Below, in pieces: positions 37,130-45,599 of a DNA stretch of 64,000 nucleotides. The stretch comes from Micromonospora peucetia (GTDB lineage: Bacteria; Actinomycetota; Actinomycetes; Mycobacteriales; Micromonosporaceae), in NCBI RefSeq assembly GCF_900091625.1, contig NZ_FMIC01000002.1, forward strand, positions 4,030,001 to 4,094,000, written 5' to 3'. Positions within the stretch are counted from its first letter, which is position 1. Every line of letters starts with the position of its first letter. The position numbers and the translations under genes are program-made. Under the pieces are notes generated by a model. It had not been told where the DNA came from and searched no databases. It worked only from the letters and a program-made list of their open reading frames with translations.

Positions 37130-37187
37130 ACGACGACGGCCCCGTCCCCGCGATCGAGAGATCGCCGGGGGCGGGGCTCCGTCGTCT
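37130..37187 (+). terminator. Terminator after rpsA
   Basis: A long stem pairs ACGACGG-CCCCGTCCCCG with the later GGGGGCGGGGC-TCCGTCGTC and closes at CGATC-GAGA-GATCG. It begins 8 nt after the rpsA stop and lies between convergent genes. A short TCT follows on the plus strand. Confidence 0.8.
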
Positions 37188-37209
37188 CGGCTCGCGTCGG
37201 TCGTTTCAG

Positions 37210-37845
37210 CTACGCGCTCGACGCGGCGGCGATGGTGACCGGTTGCCTCAGGATGGTGCGTTGCTTCCCGGGTGTGACCCTGCGGGAGTCGCTGAGGTAG
37301 ATCTCGTGGTGTCTGCCGACCATCCGCAACCCGTTGCCCGGCACGAACTCGTGGTGCAGGTACGCCAGCACCTCGGCCTCGTCGTCGAAGGACCCGACGT
37401 GCAGCGTCTGCACGCACCGCCCCTCGGACAGTGTCCCCAGGCGGGTGTCGTCGAGACGCGCCGGGCGATTCCTGGCTCCGGCCTGCTCCACGGCGGCGGT
37501 GAACATGTCCTGGTCGATCCAGTCCGGAACCATGATCATCATGGTCCAGGACCACCGTGACTTGTCGCGTTGCACGGTGAAGGAGTCCATGTCCTCGGCC
37601 CACCACAGGCCCTCCAGGGGCGGGACGACGTAGTCACGTCCGAGGTCTCGTCTGCTGGCGAACTTCAGTTTGTAGGCCACCGGGTAGAGGGCTTCGACGG
37701 CGTCGGTGAACGCCGGTGAGGTGTTCGGGTCGCCGTGGCCGTCGATCATGAGGTACTGCATGTCGCGTACGTCCACGATCCGGAACTGGCCCCGCTTGGC
37801 CTGGTAGGCGTCGAGGGTCTTCTTGAAGTCAGTCTTGTCCGTCAT
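37210..37845 (-). CDS. GyrI-like small-molecule-binding protein
   Basis: The product is 211 residues. FRIVDVRDMQYLMIDGHGDPN, YPVAYKLKF, LEGLWWAEDM and the later EIYLSDSRRVTPGKQRTILR are characteristic of the GyrI-like (SOUL/effector-binding) family, which binds hydrophobic small molecules. ATG 37845 overlaps the upstream PadR gene by 17 nt, so the two form an operon in which PadR probably controls both. Confidence 0.88.
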   Translation of the reverse strand: MTDKTDFKKTLDAYQAKRGQFRIVDVRDMQYLMIDGHGDPNTSPAFTDAVEALYPVAYKLKFASRRDLGRDYVVPPLEGLWWAEDMDSFTVQRDKSRWSWTMMIMVPDWIDQDMFTAAVEQAGARNRPARLDDTRLGTLSEGRCVQTLHVGSFDDEAEVLAYLHHEFVPGNGLRMVGRHHEIYLSDSRRVTPGKQRTILRQPVTIAAASSA

Positions 37846-38362
37846 CGGGCACCTGGGCTCGGGTGGCGAGCCACTGCCTTTCCGCCTCAAGGAGGCTCAG
37901 CGAGTACGAGAACACCTCACGCGCCGGTCGTGGGAGGAGGGCTTGCGCCTGTTGCGCCACCTGGACCGCCTCGATGCGGGCTTCGACCCGTGTCAAGCGG
38001 GTGCGTAGCGCCTGTGCGTACTCCCGATCGGAGAGCAGGGGCAGGTTGGCGATCCCGACGAGAAGCGGGTGCGGGACCGGCCGTGGTTGCTCGATGAGAG
38101 CCAGCGCGGTGCGCGCCGCAACCTCCCGGCCCTCGGCGGTGGCGTGGTGCACACGGCGGGACTTCGGGGCGGCGGGAGCCTCGGGAACGTGGACCAGGCC
38201 ACGCTTCTCCAGCTTGGCGAGCAGGTAGTAGATCGAGGAGAACCCGACATCGGACCACTGCCGGATGCCGCGTTGCTCGATCACCTGCTCCAGGTCGTAG
38301 CCGTGCCGGGCGCGTTCGATGACCAAGCCCAGCACGGTCAGCTCAGCGGAAGTCAGCTCCAC
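37829..38362 (-). CDS. PadR-family transcriptional regulator
   Basis: The product is 177 residues. The N-terminal winged helix has LTVLGLVIERARHGYDLEQVI, SSIYYLLAKLEKRGLV and SRRVHHATAEGRE, typical of PadR. The C-terminal half is helical for dimerisation. It starts at GTG 38362 without a ribosome site; TAGAAT 6 nt upstream makes a leaderless transcript likely. A 26-bp palindrome covers exactly this -10 (38364-38389), so the protein should repress its own operon, which also encodes the GyrI-like ligand-binding protein. Confidence 0.92.
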   Translation of the reverse strand: MELTSAELTVLGLVIERARHGYDLEQVIEQRGIRQWSDVGFSSIYYLLAKLEKRGLVHVPEAPAAPKSRRVHHATAEGREVAARTALALIEQPRPVPHPLLVGIANLPLLSDREYAQALRTRLTRVEARIEAVQVAQQAQALLPRPAREVFSYSLSLLEAERQWLATRAQVPDDGQD

Positions 38363-38363
38363 G

Positions 38364-38389
38364 TTCCTATTCTATTACTAGAATAGGAA
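38364..38389. promoter_or_regulatory. PadR operator, 11-bp perfect inverted repeat
   Basis: TTCCTATTCTA (38364-38374), spacer TTAC and TAGAATAGGAA (38379-38389). The palindrome covers the -10 hexamer of the padR-type gene and lies 1 bp from its start codon. It is strikingly AT-rich in this genome. Confidence 0.75.
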
Positions 38390-38451
38390 CGCTGGCAGGC
38401 TCCGTAGTGTCCCTTCAAGGGATTGGCAGGGGCCCGGCCTGCCCCGCCCCG

Positions 38452-38522
38452 GCGATCTTGCACTTTCTGCCTCGGCAAAGGGGACATTGCTCGCGATTCG
38501 CGGGCGCAAAGTGCAAGATCGC
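38452..38522. repeat. Inverted repeat with GCGATCTTGCACTTT arms
   Basis: GCGATCTTGCACTTT (38452-38466) is mirrored exactly at 38508-38522, with a 41-bp centre that contains CCTCGGCAAAGGGGACATTG. Outer bases are partly complementary (CCCC/GGGG). It sits between divergent padR and coaE. The motif is of a kind I associate with dispersed palindromes in Micromonospora, which is memory and not checked here. Confidence 0.65.
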
Positions 38523-38591
38523 GGGGGCTGTGCGGCTGGGGGCTGATGAGCGGCCCCGGTGCTGGCGGTGCGGTGGTGATCCGGTTGACTG

Positions 38592-39779
38592 GTGCCCGTG
38601 CTGAAGGTGGGACTGACCGGGGGAATCGGGTCCGGCAAGAGTGCCGTGGCGAGTCGACTGGCCGGGTGCGGTGCGTTGGTGATCGACTCCGACCGGGTGG
38701 CCCGGGAGGTGGTCGCGCCGGGCACGCAGGGGCTGGCCGAGATCGTCGCGGCCTTCTCCGACCGGGTCCTCGACGCCGACGGTGCCCTCGACCGGGCGGC
38801 GCTGGGCGCGCTGGTCTTCGCCGACGAGACGGCGCGCCGCCGGTTGGAGGCGATCACCCACCCGCGGGTACGGGCCCGGAGCGCCGAGCTGGCCGCCGCG
38901 GCGGCACCCGACGCGATCGTGGTCAACGACGTGCCGCTGCTGGTGGAGGTGGGGCTCGCGCCCACGTACCACCTGGTGGTCGTGGTGCAGACGGAGGTCG
39001 CCACCCGGCTGGCGCGGCTGGCCCGTGACCGGGGGATGGACCGGGCGGAGGCCGAGCGGCGGATCGCCGCGCAGGCCGACGACACCCAGCGCCGGGCCAC
39101 GGCGGACGTGCTGCTGACCAACGACGGCAGCCTCGCCGACCTGCACGCGGCGGTCGACGTCCTGTGGCGCGAACGGCTGCGGCCCTACGAGGCGAACCTG
39201 CGCGAGCGGCGGCCGGCGCGGTCGGACCACGTCGTGCTGGCGGAGGCCGACCCGACCTGGCCGCAGCAGTACGCGCGGCTGGCGGCCCGGATCCGGCACG
39301 CGGTCGCCCCCGCTGACCTGCGCATCGACCACATCGGCTCGACCGCGGTCCCCGGGCTCGCCGCCAAGGACGTGATCGACATCCAGCTCACCGTACCCAC
39401 CCTCGCCGACGCGGACGGCCCGCTGGCCGAACGCCTCGCGGCGGCGGGGTTCCCGCGCCTGCCCGGCGAGTGGTGGGACAACCCCCGCCCGCCCGGCAGC
39501 GGCCGGTGGGAGAAGCGGCTGCACGGCAGCGCCGACCCGGGCCGACCCGTGCACCTGCACGTCCGCCCGGCGGACTCGCCCGGCCGGCGGTATGCGCTGC
39601 TGATCCGCGACCACCTGCGCGCCGACCCGGACCAGCGGGCGGCCTACCTGATGCTGAAGCGGGAACTGGCGGCCTCCGCCCCGGACAGCGCCACCTGGAG
39701 CACCGCGAAGGACCCGTGGTTCGACGAGGAGCACCTGCGCGCCGAGCAGTGGGCGGCGCAGACGAACTGGCGTCCCTGA
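38592..39779 (+). CDS. coaE: Dephospho-CoA kinase fused to a GrpB/UPF0157 domain
   Basis: The product is 395 residues. Residues 1-about 200 are dephospho-CoA kinase, the last step of CoA synthesis: P-loop GLTGGIGSGKSAV, the CoA-binding ALVIDSDRVAREV, VVNDVPLLVEVGL and a lid helix. Residues about 210-395 are a GrpB-type nucleotidyltransferase-fold domain (DPTWPQQYARLAARI, IDHIGSTAVPGLAAKDVIDI, VHLHVRPA). The same fusion is known in mycobacterial CoaE. GTG 38592 is used; a second GTG two codons on is possible. It lies between rpsA and uvrB as in other actinobacteria. Confidence 0.93.
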   Translation: MPVLKVGLTGGIGSGKSAVASRLAGCGALVIDSDRVAREVVAPGTQGLAEIVAAFSDRVLDADGALDRAALGALVFADETARRRLEAITHPRVRARSAELAAAAAPDAIVVNDVPLLVEVGLAPTYHLVVVVQTEVATRLARLARDRGMDRAEAERRIAAQADDTQRRATADVLLTNDGSLADLHAAVDVLWRERLRPYEANLRERRPARSDHVVLAEADPTWPQQYARLAARIRHAVAPADLRIDHIGSTAVPGLAAKDVIDIQLTVPTLADADGPLAERLAAAGFPRLPGEWWDNPRPPGSGRWEKRLHGSADPGRPVHLHVRPADSPGRRYALLIRDHLRADPDQRAAYLMLKRELAASAPDSATWSTAKDPWFDEEHLRAEQWAAQTNWRP

Positions 39780-39783
39780 CCGG

Positions 39784-41265
39784 TCAGCGACCCCCGGCCG
39801 GACGACCGGGCACCGGGGCGAGCCGGGGCACCGTGGCGGGCGTCAGGTCGAGCTGGGCCCAGGCACCGGTGCGGGTACGCAGCTCCAGCCGGCTCAGCGT
39901 GCCGGACCGGTCGATCCAGTAGCGCAGCGGTCCTCCGGAGCCGGGCAGCTCGACGACGTCGACAGCCTTCCCGGCGACGCTGTCGCCACGTACCCGCAGG
40001 GCGGCGTCCCGTCCGCCGGGCGACCTGGCGGCCCGCAGCGCCGCGTCGAGCAGCAGGCCCAACTCCCCGGCGCGTCGCGGGTCGGCGAGCCAGCCCTGGG
40101 CGGGCGGCGGCAGCGGCGGCCGGCCGGGTGACTCCACGGTGCCCGGGACCGTCGTGGCCGGTACCTCCGCCCGGGTCACGCCGGCGCTGTCGACGCGCAG
40201 CAGCGTCCGGCGGTCCGGCACGCCGAGGTCGGCGACGGCCACGTACGCGGCCCGACCGCTCCAGCTCACCCAGCCGGATCCGCGCAGGTTCGTGGCGGCG
40301 ACGGGTGCGGTCAGGGTCACGGCGGCGCCGCCCCGGGCGCGAAGCCGGGCGGGCAGCCGGTCCAGCCGGTCCCGCTCGGCGGCGGTCAGGGCGCGGGGCT
40401 GACCGGGACGGCCGCCGAGGGCGTCGACCGGCCGAAGCGTGGGCCGGTCGGCCCGGTTCAGTTGTACGGTCACCGGTCCGACGCCGGCCAGCCCGGTCTC
40501 CAGCCGGTGCAGCCGGGCGTCGTGGTCGAGCCAGTAGCGCGGGTGTCCGCCCGGCGGGGTGGGCGGCACGGACGCGCCGGGGGCGGGCGGCGGTGCCTGG
40601 AGGATGTCGACCGGGACCGCGCCGACCATGGCGCCGCCGACCCGGCGGGCGGCATCGGCCGGTGGCTCCGGGCGGTCCGCGGCGAGGCGGAAGAGCAGGT
40701 CGAGCACGGCGGCCAGCCCCTGCCCCGCGGGCGGGTCGTGCCGCAGCCAGCGGTCCGCCGGCGGCACCAGCGGGGGCGGCGCGGGGGTGGGCACCGCCGT
40801 CGGGTCGGGGCGCAGCAGGGCCACCGTCGGGGTGGCCTGGAGCAGCCCGCGCTCGGCGCCCGCGCCGGGCCCGCCGACGTCGAGGTAGACCAGCGGCCGG
40901 GACCAGTCGACCCAGCCGACCAGTTCGGTACGCGTCGCGCCGGTACCCGCCGTCACACGCACCCCGGCGCGCAGGTCGCGGTAGTTGGTGACCCGCATCG
41001 CGGCCAGTCGCTCGCGTTCGTCGCCGGTCAGCGCCCTGGGTTGCGCCGGCCGGTCGGGCGCCCAGCTCAGCAGGCCCGCCACCAGCGCGGCGGCGGAGAG
41101 CACCGCCGCGGCCGCGAGCACCAGCAGGACGGTGCGTCGCCGGCCGGTCACCACCCGGGGGATGCCCCCGGTGTGGGCGTCGTCGGGCGGCGGGCGGTCC
41201 TGCGGCGGGTGCGTCGGGCCGGGACGGGCGGCGGAGGTCTCCACGGGAGGTTGAACGGGATTCAC
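39784..41265 (-). CDS. Membrane-anchored protein with an internal duplication, unknown function
   Basis: The product is 493 residues from GTG 41265; a frame extending further upstream is Arg-rich and not convincing. A Pro-rich cytoplasmic N-terminus precedes one membrane helix (VLLVLAAAAVLSAAALVAGLL, near residues 45-65). The outside part has two homologous halves. Each begins with QPRALT and an E-R-rich helix, then a GWV(D/S)WS(R/G) strand, a long Pro-rich stretch, an A(A/D)RWL-type helix, AVDVVEL/PVDILQA and RYW(L/I)D(H/R)(D/S)xxLxRLE. The RYW(I/L)D pair looks like a LolA/LppX-type lipid-binding or sensor fold. The gene is convergent with coaE, with 4 bp between stops. Confidence 0.7.
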   Translation of the reverse strand: MNPVQPPVETSAARPGPTHPPQDRPPPDDAHTGGIPRVVTGRRRTVLLVLAAAAVLSAAALVAGLLSWAPDRPAQPRALTGDERERLAAMRVTNYRDLRAGVRVTAGTGATRTELVGWVDWSRPLVYLDVGGPGAGAERGLLQATPTVALLRPDPTAVPTPAPPPLVPPADRWLRHDPPAGQGLAAVLDLLFRLAADRPEPPADAARRVGGAMVGAVPVDILQAPPPAPGASVPPTPPGGHPRYWLDHDARLHRLETGLAGVGPVTVQLNRADRPTLRPVDALGGRPGQPRALTAAERDRLDRLPARLRARGGAAVTLTAPVAATNLRGSGWVSWSGRAAYVAVADLGVPDRRTLLRVDSAGVTRAEVPATTVPGTVESPGRPPLPPPAQGWLADPRRAGELGLLLDAALRAARSPGGRDAALRVRGDSVAGKAVDVVELPGSGGPLRYWIDRSGTLSRLELRTRTGAWAQLDLTPATVPRLAPVPGRPAGGR

Positions 41266-41543
41266 CCCCGCGGGGTGACGAGCAAGGGGCGCTCGCGGCG
41301 GCCGGTCAGCGCATCGCGCGCGACCACATCGGGTGCGCACGCCGGGAATGCCGGGTGCTGCGACCTTCTGCGCCGGGGGCGGCCGGCCGTGACGGCCTGG
41401 CCACCTGCCCGGGCGGCCGCCGCGAGCGGCCTACTCGCAGAGGGTAGTCCGGTGAGATGCGCCACACAATGCGAATATTGAAGCCGATCACGGACCGGAC
41501 GTAGTCGTCTCGTGGTGTCGGACCCCCGGCGTACCGTTGGGTC

Positions 41544-43652
41544 ATGGCGCTCGACATTCCTCGGCTCGACGGTCGTTTCCAGGTCGTCAGCGATTTCCAG
41601 CCGGCCGGCGACCAGCCGGCGGCCATCGACGACCTGGAGCGTCGGGTCCGACGCGGCGACCGCAACACGGTGCTGCTCGGCGCGACCGGCACCGGCAAGA
41701 GCGCCACCACCGCGTGGCTGATCGAGCGGGTGCAACGCCCGACGCTGGTGCTGGCGCCCAACAAGACGCTCTGCGCGCAGCTGGCCAAGGAGTTCAGTGA
41801 GCTGCTGCCGCACAACGCGGTCGAATACTTCGTCTCCTACTACGACTACTACCAGCCCGAGGCCTACATCCCGCAGACCGACACCTACATCGAGAAGGAC
41901 TCCTCGATCAACGAGGAGGTGGAGCGGCTGCGGCACTCGGCCACCATGTCGCTGCTCACCCGCCGCGACGTGATCGTGGTGGCCACCGTCTCGGCGATCT
42001 ACGGCCTGGGCACCCCGGAGGAATACCTCGACCGCGCCGTGCGGGTCGCGGTCGGGCAGGAGCTCGACCGCGACCAGCTGCTGCGCCGGCTGGTCGACAT
42101 CCAGTACACGCGCAACGACATGGCCTTCAACCGGGGCACCTTCCGGGTCCGTGGCGACACGCTGGAGATCATCCCGGCCTACGAGGAGCTCGCCGTCCGG
42201 ATCGAGCTCTTCGGTGACGAGGTGGAGAAGCTCTACTACCTCAACCCGCTCACCGGCGACGTGGTCAGGGAGGTCGACGGGCTGGTGATCTTCCCGGCCA
42301 CCCATTACGCGGCCGGCCCGGAGCGGATGGAACGGGCGATCCGCGACATCGAGGTGGAGCTGGCCGAGCGGCTGGCCGAGCTGGAGCGGCAGGGCAAGCT
42401 GCTGGAGGCGCAGCGGCTGCGGATGCGCACCACCTACGACATCGAGATGATGCGCCAGGTCGGGTTCTGCTCCGGCATCGAGAACTACTCGATGCACATG
42501 GACGGGCGGCTGCCGGGCAGCCCGCCGCACTGCCTGCTCGACTACTTCCCCGACGACTTCCTCACCGTCGTCGACGAGTCGCACGTGACCATCCCGCAGA
42601 TCGGCGGCATGTACGAGGGCGACGCGTCGCGCAAGCGGATGCTGATCGACCACGGCTTCCGGTTGCCCAGCGCCGCCGACAACCGGCCGCTGCGCTTCGA
42701 CGAGTTCCTGGAGCGGGTCGGCCAGCTGGTCTTCCTCTCCGCCACGCCCGGCCCGTGGGAGCTGGAGCAGGCCCAGGGCGAGTTCGTCGAGCAGGTGATC
42801 CGGCCCACCGGCCTGATCGACCCGGAGGTCGTCATCAAGCCCACCAAGGGCCAGATCGACGACCTGATGCACGAGATCAAGCTACGCACCGAGCGCGACG
42901 AGCGGGTACTGGTCACCACGCTGACCAAGAAGATGGCCGAGGACCTGTCCGACTACCTCCTGGAGAACGGCATCCGGGTGCGCTACCTGCACTCCGAGGT
43001 CGACACGCTGCGCCGGGTGGAGCTGCTGCGGGAGCTGCGCAAGGGCGACTACGACGTGCTGGTCGGCATCAACCTGCTCCGGGAGGGTCTCGACCTGCCG
43101 GAGGTGTCGCTGGTCGCCATCCTCGACGCCGACAAGGAGGGCTTCCTGCGTAGCGGCCGGTCGCTGATCCAGACCATCGGCCGGGCGGCCCGGAACGTCT
43201 CCGGCCAGGTGCACATGTACGCCGACAAGATCACTCCCTCGATGGCCCAGGCGATCGAGGAGACGGACCGGCGGCGGGCCAAGCAGATCGCGCACAACGA
43301 GGCGCACGGCATCAGCCCCGAGCCGCTGCGCAAGAAGATCCACGACATTCTCGACGACATCTACCGCGAGGCGGAGGACACCGAGAACAGTCGGGTCGGC
43401 GGCGCGGCGCGGCAGCTCTCCCGGGGGAAGGCACCGGTCAAGGAGACCCGCAGCCGTAGTCGGGCTGGCGGCGCCGGGCCCGCGCGGGAGGGGATGGCCC
43501 AGGCCGAGCTGGCCCAGCTCATCCAGGAGCTCAACGACCAGATGCTGGCCGCGGCCCGGGAGCTTCAGTTCGAGCTGGCGGCCCGGATCCGCGACGAGGT
43601 CTCCGACCTCAAGAAGGAGTTGCGCGGCATGGAGGCCGCGGGCGTGAAGTGA
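41544..43652 (+). CDS. uvrB: UvrABC excinuclease subunit B
   Basis: The product is 702 residues. It is the DNA-damage verification helicase of nucleotide excision repair: Walker [14 protein letters not shown], beta-hairpin region [18 protein letters not shown], Walker B VVDESH, helicase motif VI (QTIGRAARN), and a C-terminal UVR motif that contacts UvrC. Residues about 615-655 are a basic low-complexity linker. TACCGT lies 6 nt before the ATG (41532-41537), fitting leaderless expression. I see no LexA-type box nearby. Confidence 0.97.
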   Translation: MALDIPRLDGRFQVVSDFQPAGDQPAAIDDLERRVRRGDRNTVLLGATGTGKSATTAWLIERVQRPTLVLAPNKTLCAQLAKEFSELLPHNAVEYFVSYYDYYQPEAYIPQTDTYIEKDSSINEEVERLRHSATMSLLTRRDVIVVATVSAIYGLGTPEEYLDRAVRVAVGQELDRDQLLRRLVDIQYTRNDMAFNRGTFRVRGDTLEIIPAYEELAVRIELFGDEVEKLYYLNPLTGDVVREVDGLVIFPATHYAAGPERMERAIRDIEVELAERLAELERQGKLLEAQRLRMRTTYDIEMMRQVGFCSGIENYSMHMDGRLPGSPPHCLLDYFPDDFLTVVDESHVTIPQIGGMYEGDASRKRMLIDHGFRLPSAADNRPLRFDEFLERVGQLVFLSATPGPWELEQAQGEFVEQVIRPTGLIDPEVVIKPTKGQIDDLMHEIKLRTERDERVLVTTLTKKMAEDLSDYLLENGIRVRYLHSEVDTLRRVELLRELRKGDYDVLVGINLLREGLDLPEVSLVAILDADKEGFLRSGRSLIQTIGRAARNVSGQVHMYADKITPSMAQAIEETDRRRAKQIAHNEAHGISPEPLRKKIHDILDDIYREAEDTENSRVGGAARQLSRGKAPVKETRSRSRAGGAGPAREGMAQAELAQLIQELNDQMLAAARELQFELAARIRDEVSDLKKELRGMEAAGVK

Positions 43653-43717
43653 CGGCGGGGCAGGACGGTGGCGCCCGGGCGACGGGAACTGGTCAGCGTG
43701 ACCGGGGGCGCTCAAGG

Positions 43718-43762
43718 TCAGTGATTGCGTTAAGCGAGCAGGCTATTGCGCTCAGTGATCGC
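43718..43762. promoter_or_regulatory. Direct repeats in the promoter of the XRE regulator
   Basis: TCAGTGATTGC (43718-43728) and TCAGTGATCGC (43752-43762) are 34 bp apart, start to start. The second lies inside the spacer between TTGCGC (43746-43751) and TAGTCT (43769-43774), a promoter with 17-bp spacing. They are candidate binding sites for the adjacent XRE protein. Confidence 0.5.
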
Positions 43763-43780
43763 CCTGCGTAGTCTGCCTCG

Positions 43781-44659
43781 ATGGGGAGGCTGGGGATGCC
43801 GTTGCCAACGAGTCCGGTCATTCGTCGCGCCCGGCTGGGCGCCGAGCTGCGCCAGCTGCGACGGCGGGAGGCACTGACCCTGGAGCAGGTCTGTGACCGG
43901 CTGGGTTGGGCCTCCACATCGAAGCTGTCCCGCATCGAGCTGGGGCAGAGCCGGCCGGACCTGGCCGACGTGCTCGACCTGCTCGACGTCTACGAGGTGC
44001 CGCCGCCGCAACGCGACGCACTCATCGTCATCGCCCGTGACGCCGCCACCAGCCGGGGCTGGTGGAAGTCGTTGGGGGAGATGGGCGAGCGGCAGCGCAC
44101 CTATGCCGAGTTGGAGGCGGGGGCGGCGAGCATCGTCGACTGGCAGCCCGCCGTCGTGCCGGGGTTGCTCCAGACCCCGGCGTACGCCCGGCTGCGGATC
44201 GCCGCCGGCCGGCTGTTCGACCCGGCCCTCGACGTGGACGCCGACGTGCGCGCCCGGGCGCTGCGGCACGAGGTGCTGCGGCGGGTCGACCCGCCCCGCT
44301 ACACGGCGGTGCTCGCCGAGCCGGCCTGCGAGGCCGGCGCCGACATCTCGCCGAAGGTGTGGCGGGAGCAGTTGCGGCACCTGGTCGACCTGGCCGGCCT
44401 GCCGCACGTGACGATCCGGATGCTGCCCAGGGGAGTCACCGCGCGGGGCGGGGCGCAGCCGCTCACGCCATACTCCTGCTACTCGTTTCCGGATCCGGCC
44501 GACCCGCGCACGGTGATGCTGGAAGCGCTGACCACCGACGTGCGTCTGGTGACGGCGGCCGACGTCGACCGCTACGAGCAGCTCACGGGCTGGCTGCTGG
44601 ACGCGGCCCTCGGCCCGGACGAGACGGTCGCGGTGCTGGACCGGCTCGCCGCCGACTGA
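43781..44659 (+). CDS. XRE-family helix-turn-helix regulator with DUF5753 (Scr1-type)
   Basis: The product is 292 residues. An N-terminal Cro/CI-type HTH (LGAELRQLRRREALTLEQVCDRLGWASTSKLSRIE spans about residues 18-52) is followed by the DUF5753 domain (VDWQPAVVPGLLQTPAYAR, LRRVDPPRYTAVLAEPA, LPHVTIRMLPRG). In actinomycetes such genes are normally followed by a small DUF397 gene; none is present here, so this is an orphan. Two starts are possible: ATG 43781, supported by TAGTCT 6 nt upstream (leaderless), and ATG 43796, which has GGGGAGG at 43783-43789. Confidence 0.88.
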   Translation: MGRLGMPLPTSPVIRRARLGAELRQLRRREALTLEQVCDRLGWASTSKLSRIELGQSRPDLADVLDLLDVYEVPPPQRDALIVIARDAATSRGWWKSLGEMGERQRTYAELEAGAASIVDWQPAVVPGLLQTPAYARLRIAAGRLFDPALDVDADVRARALRHEVLRRVDPPRYTAVLAEPACEAGADISPKVWREQLRHLVDLAGLPHVTIRMLPRGVTARGGAQPLTPYSCYSFPDPADPRTVMLEALTTDVRLVTAADVDRYEQLTGWLLDAALGPDETVAVLDRLAAD

Positions 44660-44915
44660 CCCGGGTCACAGGTGGCGGCGGAAACCGCCCGCCGGGCCGA
44701 TCACGGCTGGGCGGTCGACCGGCGCTGCGGCCCAGTGCGATCCGCACGGTCTTCACCGCCGCCCCGTCACCCGGCTCCGCCGGGCCCGGGCGCGCGCACG
44801 GTGACCGGAGGGCAGCGGACATCGCCGCGCGGCAACCGGGCCCGGCGCCCCCGAGCCCGTCGGGACCGGCGGCCGACGCGTGCACGGCGCACCATAGAGC
44901 AGGCGTACGACAGAC
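44660..44915. other. Gap after the XRE regulator
   Basis: This 256-bp interval between convergent genes has no supported gene, no strong hairpin and no DUF397 frame. I see nothing further in it. Confidence 0.5.
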
Positions 44916-45209
44916 TCAGGCCGGCACGTCCACGAAGTGCTCGACCAGTGGCGGGTTGGCGAAGTGCGGGCCGATCAGCGCCCGCCACCGCGCGAAGCGT
45001 TCGGTGCCCCGGAAGTTGTCGTTGTGCGCCTCGACGGAGTCCCACTCGACCAGCAGCACGAACCGGCTCGGGGACTCGACGCCCCGGGTCATCCGTACCG
45101 ACCGGCAGCCGGGCGTCCCGGCGAGCACCGGATGCCCCTCGGCGTACGCGGCGGCGAACTCGTCCTCGTGGCCCGGCAGTACGTCGATGAGCGCGACCTC
45201 AAGCACCAT
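44916..45209 (-). CDS. Antibiotic biosynthesis monooxygenase (ABM) domain protein
   Basis: This 97-residue dimeric alpha-beta barrel protein has LEVALIDVLPGHEDEFAAAY, GCRSVRMTRG, FVLLVEWDSVEAHNDNFRG and FARWRALIGP, as in the ABM/YgiN-like family, which includes quinol monooxygenases and heme-degrading enzymes. The substrate is unknown. AAAGG about 8 nt upstream supports the ATG. An 18-bp near-palindrome 60 bp upstream (45269-45286) is probably an operator for a MarR-type regulator that is not in the window. Confidence 0.82.
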   Translation of the reverse strand: MVLEVALIDVLPGHEDEFAAAYAEGHPVLAGTPGCRSVRMTRGVESPSRFVLLVEWDSVEAHNDNFRGTERFARWRALIGPHFANPPLVEHFVDVPA

Positions 45210-45268
45210 GCCGGAAGCCTTTCACGCCGCCGCGCGGGCCGGATACCGCGGGCCCCACCTGGAACACC

Positions 45269-45286
45269 TAGCCTCCTAGGAAGCTA
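45269..45286. promoter_or_regulatory. Near-perfect 18-bp palindrome, MarR-type operator
   Basis: TAGCCTCCTAGGAAGCTA differs from its own reverse complement at only two symmetric positions. It sits between the divergent ABM gene and the terC leader. A second inverted repeat GTGTGCC-CCGTCAC-GGCACAC lies at 45294-45314. Either could regulate either gene. Confidence 0.55.
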
Positions 45287-45392
45287 ACCGGTGGTGTGCC
45301 CCGTCACGGCACACGTCGATAGACGTTCGCGAGTGGGGAAGGACACCGGCCGCCCGGGCTGCGGGCGCTCGCCGCGATGGGCAACAATGACG

Positions 45393-45511
45393 GTCGAGGA
45401 GGGGAGTATTCCCTCGCGACGGAGTCGTCAGCACGGTCGATCAGCCATCCTGGACGCTCGACCCGGCCCGTCGGTCACCGCCCTCGGGCGGTGGTGGAAG
45501 AGACCTCCGAC
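45393..45511 (+). ncRNA. yybP-ykoY (manganese) riboswitch upstream of terC
   Basis: The leader holds the conserved 5' element GGGGAGTA (45401-45408) directly after GGAGG. The 3' element GGAAGAGACCTCC lies at about 45496-45508. GTCG..GGAGG (45393-45402) pairs with CCTCCGAC (45504-45511) as the closing P1 helix, and CACCGCCC/GGGCGGTG (45476-45493) forms an 8-bp inner hairpin. This layout is that of the Mn2+-sensing yybP-ykoY class, which commonly precedes TerC and MntP genes. It ends about 90 nt before the TTG start, leaving room for an expression platform that includes the ribosome site. Confidence 0.78.
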
Positions 45512-45599
45512 AGTCACCACAGTCAGCGTCGCGGCACACCGCGCCCGCCAAGGGCGTACGGTGTGCCCGTCGTTGCGTGTCTGCCGGAGGAAAAGAGCC

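Noticed and set aside
41265..41543. LexA/SOS box before uvrB
   Set aside because: No GAAC-N4-GTTC type palindrome could be found in the gap.
44660..44915. DUF397 gene after the XRE regulator
   Set aside because: No frame with start, stop and DUF397-like sequence could be found.
45291..45599. N-terminal extension of TerC starting at 45291
   Set aside because: The extension would be translated from the riboswitch and has no membrane or TerC similarity; TTG 45600 with GGAGG is better.
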